A program made the position numbers and the translations under genes. The notes below the pieces were generated by a model that had not been told where the DNA came from, searched no databases, and worked only from the letters and a program-made list of their open reading frames with translations. From Paenibacillus borealis (GTDB taxonomy: Bacteria; Bacillota; Bacilli; Paenibacillales; Paenibacillaceae), in NCBI RefSeq assembly GCF_000758665.1, contig NZ_CP009285.1, positions 7,812,001 to 7,876,000 of the forward strand: a stretch of 64,000 nucleotides of DNA, in the 5' to 3' direction. Below are positions 44,488 through 53,466 of the stretch, piece by piece (positions within the stretch are counted from its first letter, which is position 1; each line of letters starts with the position of its first letter).

Positions 44488-45378
44488 TTAGCCCTTCACG
44501 GAGCCCGCTGTCATCTGCATGAATGATTTGTTGGCAAAAATATAGACAATGATCATCGGCAGCATCGACAGGCATGCGCCGGCAAGCATTAATTGGGGCT
44601 GCGCCGCATCGCCGACACCATATTTCAACCCGGCCAGGCCTACGGTGAGCGTCTGTAATCCAGGCTGCGTCATCGTAAATACCAGCGGCAGAATGTATTC
44701 ATTCCAGGCTCCGCGGAAGGTCCAGAGCGCTGTAACGCCGAGTGCCGGTGTCAGGAGCGGCAAGATAACACGAAAGTATACGCTATAGAAGTTGCAGCCG
44801 TCAATAAACGCCGCCTCATCCAGTTCCTTCGGGATTGCCCGCACAAAACCGATCAGCATGAAGAATGCAGTGGCATGACCGCTGATCAGGATGATGATGA
44901 CGCCCCAGAGCGATTTTTGCAGATTCAGTGAGACCATGAGATCAAACTGTGGGCGCAGCACAACGGCACCGATGGAGATGAACAGGGTGCAGGACTGAAT
45001 GACCACATACAGGCGTTTCCCGTAGAAATCCACCCTTGCTACCGCGTAGGCAGCCATCGTTCCTATCAATAAAGTCCCTAATGTCGTAAAGGTACTTATA
45101 AATACGCTGTTCCAGGTAAACCTTGCGAAATTAGCGGATGTCCAGGCCTGCGCATAGTTATCGAAGATCCATTCCTTCGGCAGCAGAGTAGTTCCTGTCG
45201 TCAGCTCCAGATTGGACTTAAGTGATCCGAAGAACGCCAATATGATGGGGAATAATGCAAACGCTGCTACGATCAGCAGGAAAATCCACAACAATATCCG
45301 GGACAGCAGCGCCTTGTTCTTTAATGAACGGCTGGTCTGCGCAGAAGCCATTTTCGTTTCCGCATGCATTGTGCTCAC
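44488..45378 (-). CDS. Sugar ABC permease (UgpE/MalG class)
   Basis: A 296-residue permease with six helices and the coupling loop PKELDEAAFIDGCNFYSVYFRVILPLLTPALG. The C-terminus FMQMTAGSVKG is typical. The GTG start at 45378 has GGAG 8 bases upstream; the in-frame ATG at 45369 is the alternative. It lies 18 bases after the other permease. Together with that subunit and the binding protein encoded at 39542 it forms an importer; no ATPase gene is present here, as is common where one shared MsmX-type ATPase drives several sugar importers. Confidence 0.94.
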   Translation of the reverse strand: MSTMHAETKMASAQTSRSLKNKALLSRILLWIFLLIVAAFALFPIILAFFGSLKSNLELTTGTTLLPKEWIFDNYAQAWTSANFARFTWNSVFISTFTTLGTLLIGTMAAYAVARVDFYGKRLYVVIQSCTLFISIGAVVLRPQFDLMVSLNLQKSLWGVIIILISGHATAFFMLIGFVRAIPKELDEAAFIDGCNFYSVYFRVILPLLTPALGVTALWTFRGAWNEYILPLVFTMTQPGLQTLTVGLAGLKYGVGDAAQPQLMLAGACLSMLPMIIVYIFANKSFMQMTAGSVKG

Positions 45379-45396
45379 TGTTCATTCTCCTCTCTT

Positions 45397-46293
45397 TTAG
45401 TAGATATCATTCAGTTTCTTGGATACATAGAAGTAAATCAGGGTGATGATGCCGACGATAACCGCCGTAGCAAATCCGACCGCGCTGCCGTAACCGAACT
45501 GCTGGATGCTTGATCCTCCGCTGGATACCGGGAAGAACAATTTATAGAGATAGAGATACATGACTTCCGTCTTGCCGTAAGGCCCGCCTTCCGTAAGCAC
45601 CATGATGCTCTCGTAGCCCTTCAGGGATACGGTAATCGCCAGCATGATGATCATCTGCAGCACAGGTCCCAGCATCGGCACGGTAATACTCCACATCTTG
45701 CGCAGCGGCCCGGCGCCGTCCAGGGAAGCAGCTTCATACAGATCCTCCGGGATATTCTGCAGCCCCGCGATAAAGAGCAGCATATAGTTGCCGACTGCGC
45801 CCCAGATCGCGATAATAATTGCCGTGACCAGGGCATGCTTGGCGCCCAGCCAGTCTATGGGAGCGGATACAATTCCGGCCCCCATCAGCAGCTGATTCAC
45901 CATTCCGTTGTAGGAGTTGAAAATAACGTAGAACACAATCGCCATTACCGAAGCACTGATTACGGTAGGCAGGAAATAAATGGCCCGCAGCAGCTGGCGT
46001 CCCTTCAGGGCGCGGTTGAGCACTACAGCAAGCACAAAGGACAACGGGATCGTAATGATCAGTTTGCCACCAGCGTAGATGAAGGTGTTCACCACTGACT
46101 GCCAGAAATCCTTATCCCGGAACAGGCGCTCAAAGTTATCCAGGCCGATGAATAGCGGTGTACCAAAGCCCTGATAATCATAGAACATGTACTTCAATGC
46201 CCAAAAGACGGGATACACTCCAAAAATCAGCGTCAGAATCAAACTCGGTGCTACAAAGGTCCAGGCGTTTATCTGCCGTTTCGTTCCATTCAT
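45397..46293 (-). CDS. Sugar ABC permease (UgpA/MalF class)
   Basis: A 298-residue permease, first gene of the operon. Six helices, with the coupling loop PEDLYEAASLDGAGPLRKMWSITVPMLGPV. ACAGGAGGAACAATCA gives a strong ribosome site before ATG 46293. It is divergent from the heparinase-like gene, with 280 bases between them. That gap holds a CCGGCttcatAGCCGG hairpin but no clear promoter boxes that could be assigned by eye. Confidence 0.94.
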   Translation of the reverse strand: MNGTKRQINAWTFVAPSLILTLIFGVYPVFWALKYMFYDYQGFGTPLFIGLDNFERLFRDKDFWQSVVNTFIYAGGKLIITIPLSFVLAVVLNRALKGRQLLRAIYFLPTVISASVMAIVFYVIFNSYNGMVNQLLMGAGIVSAPIDWLGAKHALVTAIIIAIWGAVGNYMLLFIAGLQNIPEDLYEAASLDGAGPLRKMWSITVPMLGPVLQMIIMLAITVSLKGYESIMVLTEGGPYGKTEVMYLYLYKLFFPVSSGGSSIQQFGYGSAVGFATAVIVGIITLIYFYVSKKLNDIY

Positions 46294-46573
46294 TGATTGT
46301 TCCTCCTGTCTATTCGGCTCGCGTTTCTTTCCTTAATCATAAGTCCCGCTGTGCAGACACAGTTAGGGAGAAAGCGACTGCACTAAGGGGGAGAAATTCA
46401 CTTTTTCATGAAATCCGGCTTCATAGCCGGAGCCCTGCCTTGCGGGATGATTTCAGTTGCTTTGTCCCCTCTCCTTCCCCCGTTTACCCATCCCGGGTCC
46501 GCGTTCAGACCGCTATACTTTAAAGAAGAAAGTCAACTGAACTAACCAATTACAGGGAGGCTCAAATCTGCCA

Positions 46574-49135
46574 ATGAATCCAGCATCTAACGACGTAGCC
46601 GGAGCACGCCCCTTCGGCTGTTATGAACATGGGCAACTGGAGAACATCCGCGCCAGAATATCGCTGTATCCTGCGGTTTCGCAAGAATACGGCAGGCAGC
46701 AGCAGCTGGCCGGGCAATTTGCCGCCCGTGAGGCGGCAGTTCCGCTTAGCGGGCTTGGCGCTTTCCGGGTGGAGCCGTTTGTCTTCAAGGTACCTGACGG
46801 TACTGCCTTTCTGAAGCTGGCCGTGCAGGTTCAGGGCCGGGGCGTTGCCCGGATCGGTGGCGTACGGCTGACGCATTCCCAGCTTGGCCTGCCGGTGGCG
46901 CTGATTAACGGCGACTTCCGCCAGGCGCTGAAGGGCTGGACGCAGGAGCCGGGAAGCGGCAGTAGAGTGGCGCTTGAACAGCTGGCCGGCGGCGGAAGCG
47001 GCCTGCAGCCCTCCGGTATAACTCCGGCTGGAGGTGAGCCGGAGGAAGAAGTGCGTTGTGTGCGGATCAGCAATGAGGCGGAGGATGGCATTACTGTGCT
47101 GCGGTACGAAGAACGCCTGCCGGTAACCGCAGGCGATTATTACGGCATCCAGACGGAGCTCAGCCTGGAAGCTCCGCTTGATAACGGCGGCATACGCACC
47201 GGGGTTACGTTTCTGGACGAAGACGGACTGCCGCTCGGGCCGGAGCAGCGCGGACCGCTTTTCAACCGGCCCACGCTGACCAACTGGGCCTATCTGCTGG
47301 AGGCTGCCGGTGCTGAGGGCAACCTGTATATGGTGAGCGGTGAAGATCATTATGCCGCCCGGGCGGGGCGCAAGCTGCAGTACATGCTGGCCGATATGAG
47401 GCAGGGCATGGATATCTTCCGCCGGGACGGCTGGCATGATGATGATACCTATGGCGCTGTGCATATCGGCCGGGGACTGGCCGCGGTCTCGGTCATCTAT
47501 GACCAGATTGCCGGAAGCGGAGCGCTAACTGCCGGGGAAATAGAGGTGCTGCACTCTGATCTCCGCTATATTGCAGCGATGATGATGGACACTGCCTACT
47601 ACCGGTTCGATCTGGAGACCTTCCCGGACGAGAAGGGCGGCAAACGCAGCAACTGGAATGCGGACCGGGCAACCGGGCTTGGGGTCTATGCGCTGCTCTT
47701 CCCGCAGGAGCCTGAGAGCGCCGGCTACCTGGAGCATGCCTGCTCCGTAGTAGACTGGCAGCTGGCGGAAGTAGTGGATCAGGAGGGGGCCTGGCCGGAG
47801 AATGTACGTTATCACGGCGCTGTTCTGCACCGGTACTTCCTGTTCTTCGTGCTGCTGAAGCGGCTTCAGGGTATGGATTATTTCAGGCACCCTAAGGTAA
47901 AAGCGATGTACCGCTTCCTGATCGGCATCGTGACCGCAGAGGATATCATTCAGGGCGGTCATGATGCCGGACCTGTTCTGCTGACGCCTGCCGTCGGTGA
48001 TGCCAATGTACAGGAGAAATGGTTCCGCCTGCTCGGCTACGCGGCTCCATTCTATGCAGAGGAAGATCCGCATCTGTCAGCGGAAATGGTCTGGACCTGG
48101 AAGCACGGCGGCGCACCGGTCCAGGATACCGGAGCTTTCCCTCTGCCGCTGGTCGCACTGCTGTATTCGCAGCCGGATCTGCCGGAGCAGCAGCCCGCCC
48201 TCCACTCCGTCCATTATCCCGGCATCGGCTACGCCATCTTCCGCAGCGGGGAGCAGAACCTGCGGAACTATGCCATCTACGAGGCTTCGCCGCTGACCTA
48301 TCACGCCCATCATGACGAAGGCCATTTCTCCATCTGGGCGGACGGGGTTCCGCTGACGCTTGATGCCGGAACCGGCGGTTATTACAACGGGGACCGGCAC
48401 TGGTATGTATCAGGCGCGGCGCATAATATCGTCCAGTTTGCTGACGGTTCAGGCGGCTACGCTGACGGCCCGCTGCAAAGCGTCTGCCGGGAGGTCCTAT
48501 TCACAGAGGAGCTGGATTATGCCAGAAGCCTGATCCCGGATACACTTGCTGGTGAGTACGAGCGGAATTTCCTGTATATCAAAGCAGGCTTTGACGCTTA
48601 TCTGGTCTGGGACCGGATTGAGGGCGGGGCAGACAGCGTGTGGAATCTGCATACCCTGAGTACAGAGGCTGATATCTCGGGGCAGGGAATTGAGGCCGCA
48701 GCTCTAGGCGGCATGAGGCTGAGTGCGCATATTGCAGAACCGGTTAGTCCGGTCATCACTGCCGGAGAAGGTGCCGTAGGCGGTGCCTATCCGCTGGCGG
48801 CGCAGCAGCATTTCCGGGTGCACGGCAACGCGGGCGAAGACTATGTGGTGCTGCTGCATCCGCACACAGCAACAGCGCCCCTGCTGGGGCTGGAGCCGCT
48901 GCTGTGCGAAGACGCCGGCGGAGGCGTGCGGGTATATAAGATTTCCCGCGCAGACGGTGCATGGTGCGTTGCCGCCATCAACGGCTCAGGGCACACCCGC
49001 CGCGTCCGTATTCCCGGCGGCGTCCCGCTCCGGGTGCTCGGCACGGAGGGTGCGGAAGCCGCGATTGACGGCCATGCGGCGGAGGATATCCTGACCCTTG
49101 AGCCGGGAACGATCCAAATTGCCGTCCCGCAATAA
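46574..49135 (+). CDS. Heparinase II/III-like polysaccharide lyase, cytoplasmic
   Basis: An 853-residue protein with the heparinase II/III pattern. An N-terminal beta-rich region (about residues 1-240) is followed by an (alpha/alpha) toroid (about 250-530, with WHDDDTYGAVHIGRGLAAVSVIYDQIAG and ENVRYHGAVLHRYFLFF) and a C-terminal anti-parallel beta part (SPLTYHAHHDEGHFSIWADGVPLTLDAGTGGYY, HWYVSGAAHNIV). The HHDEGHFSIW and tyrosine-rich segments are where catalytic and metal residues lie in the family. No signal peptide is present, so it would act on imported oligosaccharides, giving unsaturated uronates. ATG 46574 lies 13 bases after GGGAGG. The polymer is not identified. Confidence 0.85.
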   Translation: MNPASNDVAGARPFGCYEHGQLENIRARISLYPAVSQEYGRQQQLAGQFAAREAAVPLSGLGAFRVEPFVFKVPDGTAFLKLAVQVQGRGVARIGGVRLTHSQLGLPVALINGDFRQALKGWTQEPGSGSRVALEQLAGGGSGLQPSGITPAGGEPEEEVRCVRISNEAEDGITVLRYEERLPVTAGDYYGIQTELSLEAPLDNGGIRTGVTFLDEDGLPLGPEQRGPLFNRPTLTNWAYLLEAAGAEGNLYMVSGEDHYAARAGRKLQYMLADMRQGMDIFRRDGWHDDDTYGAVHIGRGLAAVSVIYDQIAGSGALTAGEIEVLHSDLRYIAAMMMDTAYYRFDLETFPDEKGGKRSNWNADRATGLGVYALLFPQEPESAGYLEHACSVVDWQLAEVVDQEGAWPENVRYHGAVLHRYFLFFVLLKRLQGMDYFRHPKVKAMYRFLIGIVTAEDIIQGGHDAGPVLLTPAVGDANVQEKWFRLLGYAAPFYAEEDPHLSAEMVWTWKHGGAPVQDTGAFPLPLVALLYSQPDLPEQQPALHSVHYPGIGYAIFRSGEQNLRNYAIYEASPLTYHAHHDEGHFSIWADGVPLTLDAGTGGYYNGDRHWYVSGAAHNIVQFADGSGGYADGPLQSVCREVLFTEELDYARSLIPDTLAGEYERNFLYIKAGFDAYLVWDRIEGGADSVWNLHTLSTEADISGQGIEAAALGGMRLSAHIAEPVSPVITAGEGAVGGAYPLAAQQHFRVHGNAGEDYVVLLHPHTATAPLLGLEPLLCEDAGGGVRVYKISRADGAWCVAAINGSGHTRRVRIPGGVPLRVLGTEGAEAAIDGHAAEDILTLEPGTIQIAVPQ

Positions 49136-49149
49136 GGAATTTCCCGATT

Positions 49150-49292
49150 GATCCGCTATTTGCGGCAGGGCTCCAGTAACTTCTATATAATCCTGCACGG
49201 AATACAACATTTCCCTGATAATATCTGCCCTAATCCAAAAGTGTTGTATAAAAGGCAGTATTTCGTCCCGTTCACGCGGCTTGGCACTACAA
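49150..49292 (-). repeat. Dispersed intergenic repeat, truncated copy C (inverted)
   Basis: Reverse-strand match to the right two thirds of the repeat at 12799-13020: the CCGC...GAAATACTGCCTTTTATACAACA block, TGTTGTA, and TTCCGTGCAGGATT. TACAACA (49203-49209) and TGTTGTA (49242-49248) again span exactly 46 bases. The left third is missing. It ends about 15 bases before the ribosome site of the KdgF-like gene, so that gene's promoter lies within the repeat. Confidence 0.8.
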
Positions 49293-49315
49293 CACCTACA
49301 AGGAGGAAGTAAACA

Positions 49316-49636
49316 ATGAGTAATTTAGGAGTATGGGAACCGGCTGAGCCGGGCGTCAAACGCTGCATTCTGAATGCGGCAGCCAGTCTGATGATGATGG
49401 AGGTTCATTTCGAGGAAGGCGCTGAGGGCTATGAGCACAGCCATGTGCATGAGCAGATGAGCTACTGTCTGCGCGGCAGCTTCGTCTTCCGCATCGACGG
49501 CAAGGAATACGCCTTGTCGGCAGGCCAGAGCATAGATATTCCGCCTAACGCCAAGCATGGGGTAACCGCGCTTGAAGCTGATTCGGCGCTGCTTGATGTG
49601 TTCACACCGATCCGCGAGGATCTGCTTAAGCGGTAA
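49316..49636 (+). CDS. kdgF: KdgF-like cupin, unsaturated-uronate processing
   Basis: A 106-residue single-domain cupin. HSHVHEQMSYCLRGSFVFRIDGKEYALSAGQSIDIPPNAKHGVTALEADSALLDVFTPIREDLL follows the KdgF pattern closely: metal-ligand His residues in HSHVHEQ, and later in AKHG. KdgF speeds conversion of 4,5-unsaturated uronates, which are released by polysaccharide lyases, into keto-sugars. Its position behind a heparinase-like lyase gene fits this role well. AAGGAGGA precedes ATG 49316. A generic cupin of unknown function is the alternative. Confidence 0.75.
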   Translation: MSNLGVWEPAEPGVKRCILNAAASLMMMEVHFEEGAEGYEHSHVHEQMSYCLRGSFVFRIDGKEYALSAGQSIDIPPNAKHGVTALEADSALLDVFTPIREDLLKR

Positions 49637-49757
49637 GCTGATCCAGGTGCCTGACAGGCAGATTCCGCCTGCCACCTGCCATAATAGACAGTGCTGCTGC
49701 CAATTCCGGCAGCAGCATCAACATCAGCAGTGCCATCGCCTGGCACCCTTAAAATGC

Positions 49758-49792
49758 AGACAGCCTGCCCGGAAGTTCCGGACAGGCTGTCT
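49758..49792. terminator. Bidirectional terminator between kdgF-like gene and hxlB
   Basis: Arms AGACAGCCTGcCCGG and CCGGaCAGGCTGTCT with a short AAGTT loop; TTTACATT on the right, TGCATTTT on the minus side. A second, weaker CTGCTGCC/GGCAGCAG hairpin lies just upstream near 49695. Confidence 0.8.
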
Positions 49793-49802
49793 TTACATTA
49801 CG

Positions 49803-50360
49803 TTATTCCAGATTCGCATGTTTGCCGAACATCTTGCCGGTGGTCTGCCCCGTCTGCTCCATCATCCGCAGGATGACGGCATCGTAGAATACCAGCAGCG
49901 TCTGTTCAAACAAGGAGGCCATCGGCTGGATGGTGGCATAGCTCCCGCCAGTCTGATCCTTGGGCGAACCCGGCAGCTTGATTGTATAATCAGCGAGACG
50001 ACCCAGTGACGAATCCGGGCTGATGGTCACAAGCACCACAGCCGCGCCGATAGCCTTGGCTTTCTCCGCCATGGACACCAGCCCCTTGGTCTCGCCGGAG
50101 CCGGAGCCCAGCACAAGCACATCGCCGGGGCCGATGCCCGGGGTTACCGTCTCCCCGACGACAAACGCAGCTTGCCCGGCTTGCATCAGCCGCATCGCGA
50201 ATGCCCGGCCCATCAGGCCGGAGCGGCCGGCGCCGGCTACAAAGATCTGCCCGGAGCGCAGCAGCAGCTCCGCCATGGCCTCACCTTCTGCGGCGTCCAG
50301 CCCGGAGACCGAGCCCTGCAGCTCCTTCACAATTTCCCGTGCGTAATCCAGCGTATCCAT
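49803..50360 (-). CDS. hxlB: 6-phospho-3-hexuloisomerase
   Basis: A 185-residue SIS-domain isomerase that converts 3-hexulose 6-phosphate to fructose 6-phosphate in the ribulose monophosphate pathway. FVAGAGRSGLMGRAFAMRLMQAG, GDVLVLGSGSGETKGLVSMAEKAKAIGA and LPGSPKDQTG are SIS/PHI hallmarks. It follows hxlA after 6 bases, with a poor ribosome site, so translation is probably coupled. The pair fixes formaldehyde for detoxification. EC 5.3.1.27. Confidence 0.96.
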   Translation of the reverse strand: MDTLDYAREIVKELQGSVSGLDAAEGEAMAELLLRSGQIFVAGAGRSGLMGRAFAMRLMQAGQAAFVVGETVTPGIGPGDVLVLGSGSGETKGLVSMAEKAKAIGAAVVLVTISPDSSLGRLADYTIKLPGSPKDQTGGSYATIQPMASLFEQTLLVFYDAVILRMMEQTGQTTGKMFGKHANLE

Positions 50361-50366
50361 AGCTGC

Positions 50367-50999
50367 TTAGGCCTGGCTTACAAGGCGCTTCATTTCTGCC
50401 GCAGCCGCTTTCTGATCCGCTTCGCCGGTAATACCGCCGCCCACGATTACCAAATCAGGATTCGCAGCAATTACTTCAGGCAGCGTGCTCAGCTTAATTC
50501 CGCCGGCAATCGCTGTTTTTGCTTTTGTAACCACACTCTTAATCGCTCTCAGATCCTCGAAGGAATTCTTGCCCTCTGCCTGATGATCATAACCGGAGTG
50601 CACACAGATATAATCAACGCCAAGTGCGTCCACTTCAGCCGCTCTGGCCTTCAGATCCTTCACGTTGATCAGATCAACCAGGATTTCCGCGCCTGTCTTC
50701 TTGGCTTCTTCCACCGCGCCGCGGATCGTTGAATCATCGGACACGCCAAGCACGGTAACAATTCCTGCTCCCGCTTCTACAGCTTTCATTACTTCATAGC
50801 CGCCCGCATCCATGATTTTGAGATCGGCCAGGACGGTCAGTGCCGGAAAAGCGTCCTTGATCGCTTTTACCGCATGCAACCCTTCATTAATAACAACCGG
50901 TGTTCCAATCTCCACGATATCTATAAATTCGGCCACTTCCGCAACAATAGCCTTGGCTCCCGCAATATCCACCAGATCAAGTGCAAGCTGTAATTTCAT
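50367..50999 (-). CDS. hxlA: 3-hexulose-6-phosphate synthase
   Basis: A 210-residue aldolase of the OMP decarboxylase superfamily that joins formaldehyde to ribulose 5-phosphate. Motifs: LQLALDLVD, EIGTPVVINEG, VLADLKIMDAGGYE (the catalytic Asp/Lys/Asp region), VHSGYDHQ, AIAGGIKL and VIVGGGIT for phosphate binding. GAGGAG lies 11 bases before ATG 50999. It leads a two-gene operon with hxlB. In Bacillus the operon is activated by HxlR; no HxlR gene adjoins it here, though a 19-base dyad sits in its leader. EC 4.1.2.43. Confidence 0.96.
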   Translation of the reverse strand: MKLQLALDLVDIAGAKAIVAEVAEFIDIVEIGTPVVINEGLHAVKAIKDAFPALTVLADLKIMDAGGYEVMKAVEAGAGIVTVLGVSDDSTIRGAVEEAKKTGAEILVDLINVKDLKARAAEVDALGVDYICVHSGYDHQAEGKNSFEDLRAIKSVVTKAKTAIAGGIKLSTLPEVIAANPDLVIVGGGITGEADQKAAAAEMKRLVSQA

Positions 51000-51030
51000 A
51001 TGTTTAGAATCTCCTCGTCGTTAATATATT

Positions 51031-51049
51031 TTAGTAAGTGATGTACTAA
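51031..51049. promoter_or_regulatory. Dyad upstream of hxlA
   Basis: TTAGTA and TACTAA flank a 7-base centre, 32 bases before the hxlA start. The TAGTA/TACTA arms resemble the boxes known for HxlR-family proteins such as YodB (TACTA...TAGTA). It may be the site of an HxlR-type regulator. Confidence 0.55.
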
Positions 51050-51287
51050 GTTTAGGGATATACTGCCGATAAGGGAAGTAGGCACTTTATTGTGATGTAG
51101 TTACCTGAAGGATACTATTGGGCGGGGGCCGGGCTGTCCGCTGCGTCTTTTTGAAAACGAAGGTTGATTTTATTCAGGATTTTCTTAAATTTACTGCATT
51201 TTCACAAAAGCTGTGCTACCATACATTAGATTTACAAATTCTCCGGCGGCAATCCTATTTTAACTACAAGAAGGTGTAAGGTTTATT

Positions 51288-52667
51288 ATGGAAGAAAGCA
51301 AACCCAAAGAGTTCAATTTAATTAAGCTGACCTGGCCGATTTTCCTCGAGCTGTTCCTGTTTATGCTCATGGGGAGTGTAGATACATTCATGATCAGCTC
51401 TGTATCCGATGATGCAGTCTCCGGTGTCGGGGCGGCCAATCAGATTATTGCCATAGCAATCCTCGTGCTCAGTGTCATCGGGAACGGTGCAGCAATTGTC
51501 GTGTCGCAGTATCTCGGCTCCAAGCAGCCCAAAGAAGCAGCCAAGGTAACCGGCAATGCCGTTACGCTAAATCTGGCAGTCGGGATTATTCTGAGCACCG
51601 TGCTGCTGCTGTTCGGAGGCACGCTGCTGACGGCACTGAATGTGCAGGGCGATATTCTCGTCTATGCCAAATCGTATATGCATATTGTCGGGGGCGGAAT
51701 CTTCCTTCAGGCACTGCTGAACGCCCTGGCCACCACCATCCGGACGCACGGGTTCACGAAACAGACGATGGTAGTCTCTCTGCTGATGAATGTGATCCAC
51801 GTCGGGGGCAATTACCTGCTGATCTTCGGACATTTCGGACTGCCGGCACTCGGTGTGGAAGGTGCAGCCATCTCAACGGTTGCCAGCCGTTTCATCTGTC
51901 TGATTCTGTTCTTCCTGCTGCTCTACCGGATTATGGAGGTGCGGGTCAAATGGACCTATTACATTCATCTCTCCAAAAAATACGTGCTGCAGATTCTCAA
52001 AATCGGTATCCCGTCCGCTTTTGAATCGGTGATCTATCAGTGCTGCCAGCTGGTCTTCACCTTATATATCACCTATCTGGGTGCTGAAGCCATGGCTACC
52101 CGCCAGTACGCGCTGAACATCTCCAGCTACATCTTCCTGTTCAGCGTCGCGGTCTCAATGGGCACCTCGATCATTGTAGGCCATCTCGTGGGTGCAAGAA
52201 GGCCCAAGGAAGCTTACTCGCGGGTGTTCTCCAGTGTGAAATGGGCGCTGCTGGTCACCGTAATTATGGACGCGGTTGTCATTCTATTCCGCGTGCCGCT
52301 GATGGGCCTGTTCACCGATAACCAGACGATTATAACCATGGGCGCCCAGGTCATCCTGCTCAGCTTCTTCCTTGAGACCGGACGCACCTGCAACCTGGTC
52401 ATCATCAACTCGCTGCGCGCTTCCGGTGATGCCAAATTCCCGGTCTATATGGGCCTGATCTCCATGGTATGCATGAGCTTGCCGCTGGGCTATTTCCTGG
52501 TATTTACGCTTGATCTCGGTCTGGCCGGCGTCTGGCTGGCCACTGCGTTCGACGAATGGGTGCGGGCGGTTATCATGTACTTCCGCTGGAAGAGCAGAGC
52601 CTGGGAGAAGCACGGCCTGATCCAGCATGAGGCGGCAGAGCCGCTGAGTGCTGCGCCGGCGCATTAA
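51288..52667 (+). CDS. MATE-family efflux transporter
   Basis: A 459-residue multidrug and toxin extrusion protein with twelve helices in two similar halves. TWPIFLELFLFMLMGSVDTFMISSVSDDAVSGVGAANQI starts the first half; GNGAAIVVSQYLGSKQPKEA, GLPALGVEGAAISTVASR and ALGAEAMATRQYALNISSYIF-like segments follow. It would export cationic compounds in exchange for sodium or protons. AAGGTG precedes ATG 51288. It is monocistronic and divergent from hxlA, with 288 bases between them. Confidence 0.94.
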   Translation: MEESKPKEFNLIKLTWPIFLELFLFMLMGSVDTFMISSVSDDAVSGVGAANQIIAIAILVLSVIGNGAAIVVSQYLGSKQPKEAAKVTGNAVTLNLAVGIILSTVLLLFGGTLLTALNVQGDILVYAKSYMHIVGGGIFLQALLNALATTIRTHGFTKQTMVVSLLMNVIHVGGNYLLIFGHFGLPALGVEGAAISTVASRFICLILFFLLLYRIMEVRVKWTYYIHLSKKYVLQILKIGIPSAFESVIYQCCQLVFTLYITYLGAEAMATRQYALNISSYIFLFSVAVSMGTSIIVGHLVGARRPKEAYSRVFSSVKWALLVTVIMDAVVILFRVPLMGLFTDNQTIITMGAQVILLSFFLETGRTCNLVIINSLRASGDAKFPVYMGLISMVCMSLPLGYFLVFTLDLGLAGVWLATAFDEWVRAVIMYFRWKSRAWEKHGLIQHEAAEPLSAAPAH

Positions 52668-52683
52668 TCTGCAACAACAAATC

Positions 52684-52722
52684 GGCGGTTCACCCTGATC
52701 TCTGCGATTGGGGCGGGCCGCC
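52684..52722 (+). terminator. Weak terminator after the MATE gene
   Basis: GGCGG and CCGCC arms with inner CACCC/GGGG pairs, followed by TTTT. Confidence 0.4.
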
Positions 52723-52758
52723 TTTTGAATACTTAATCCTATTGATCTGGCAGGAAGG

Positions 52759-53376
52759 ATGATGAAGACTATGACAACCAACCGGCACAAAGAAGAAGAC
52801 GACCTTGCCCATTTCAGCGCAATGGCCCCACTATGGAGCAACAGCGAAGAGGATGTGTCCATGGCCGGGAAGGTCCTGCAGAGGCTTGGCATCCGCAGTG
52901 GCCAGAGCCTGCTGGATGTAGCTTCGGGTACCGGGGTCATCCCCGCAGCGCTCCATAAGCTGGAGATAACCCCCAGCCGCTACCTTGCGCTCGATATCTC
53001 AGCGGCCATGCTGCAAGAACTGCGCAAGAGCTTCCCGGATGCCGGGACCGCATGCGCGGATTTCGAGGAGCCATTCTCCGGCGGAATGCTTGCTCAGTAT
53101 GTGCTGATCTATAACAGCATCCCCCATTTCTCCAATCTGGATATGCTGTTCGCCAATGCAGAGAGGAATCTGCAAGACGGAGGGACCTTCATGATTGCCC
53201 ACTCCAGAACCCGCCAGGGCCTGCGGGAGCATCATGCACGAATCGGCCATACGAGTGAGCGTGAGCCGATCCCTGCGGATGCTGTGCTGGCCGCGCTTGC
53301 GGCCAAATACAATTTCGGACAGGCTGAATATAGCGATGGGGAATTCTTCTGCTTCTCCTGCCGCAGGAACGTCTGA
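52759..53376 (+). CDS. Class I SAM-dependent methyltransferase
   Basis: A 205-residue methyltransferase of the UbiE/Methyltransf_25 type. SAM-binding motif I is LLDVASGTGVIPAAL, motif II is RYLALDISAAMLQEL, and YNSIPHFSNLDMLFANAERNLQDGGTFMIAHS follows. The substrate is not recognisable. ATG 52759, 52762 and 52771 are all in frame; the AGGAAGG signal at 52752-52758 best fits one of the later two. It lies 91 bases after the MATE gene in the same direction and may be co-transcribed if the weak terminator is leaky. Confidence 0.88.
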   Translation: MMKTMTTNRHKEEDDLAHFSAMAPLWSNSEEDVSMAGKVLQRLGIRSGQSLLDVASGTGVIPAALHKLEITPSRYLALDISAAMLQELRKSFPDAGTACADFEEPFSGGMLAQYVLIYNSIPHFSNLDMLFANAERNLQDGGTFMIAHSRTRQGLREHHARIGHTSEREPIPADAVLAALAAKYNFGQAEYSDGEFFCFSCRRNV

Positions 53377-53402
53377 CTGCCCTAATTATCCGATTCGCAA
53401 AT

Positions 53403-53445
53403 AAGGGATGCCCCGGCCGTGTAATCCGGCTAATTGGCATCCCTT
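53403..53445. terminator. Terminator hairpin between convergent genes
   Basis: AAGGGATGCC and GGCATCCCTT arms with an inner CCGG/CCGG pairing; shared by the methyltransferase and the convergent binding-protein gene. T-run is short. Confidence 0.7.
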
Positions 53446-53466
53446 AGTACTAAGGTTGTAAGCTTA

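Noticed and set aside
47525..48073. 182-codon minus-strand frame inside the heparinase-like gene
   Set aside because: Antisense shadow of a GC-rich gene with no motif or ribosome site.
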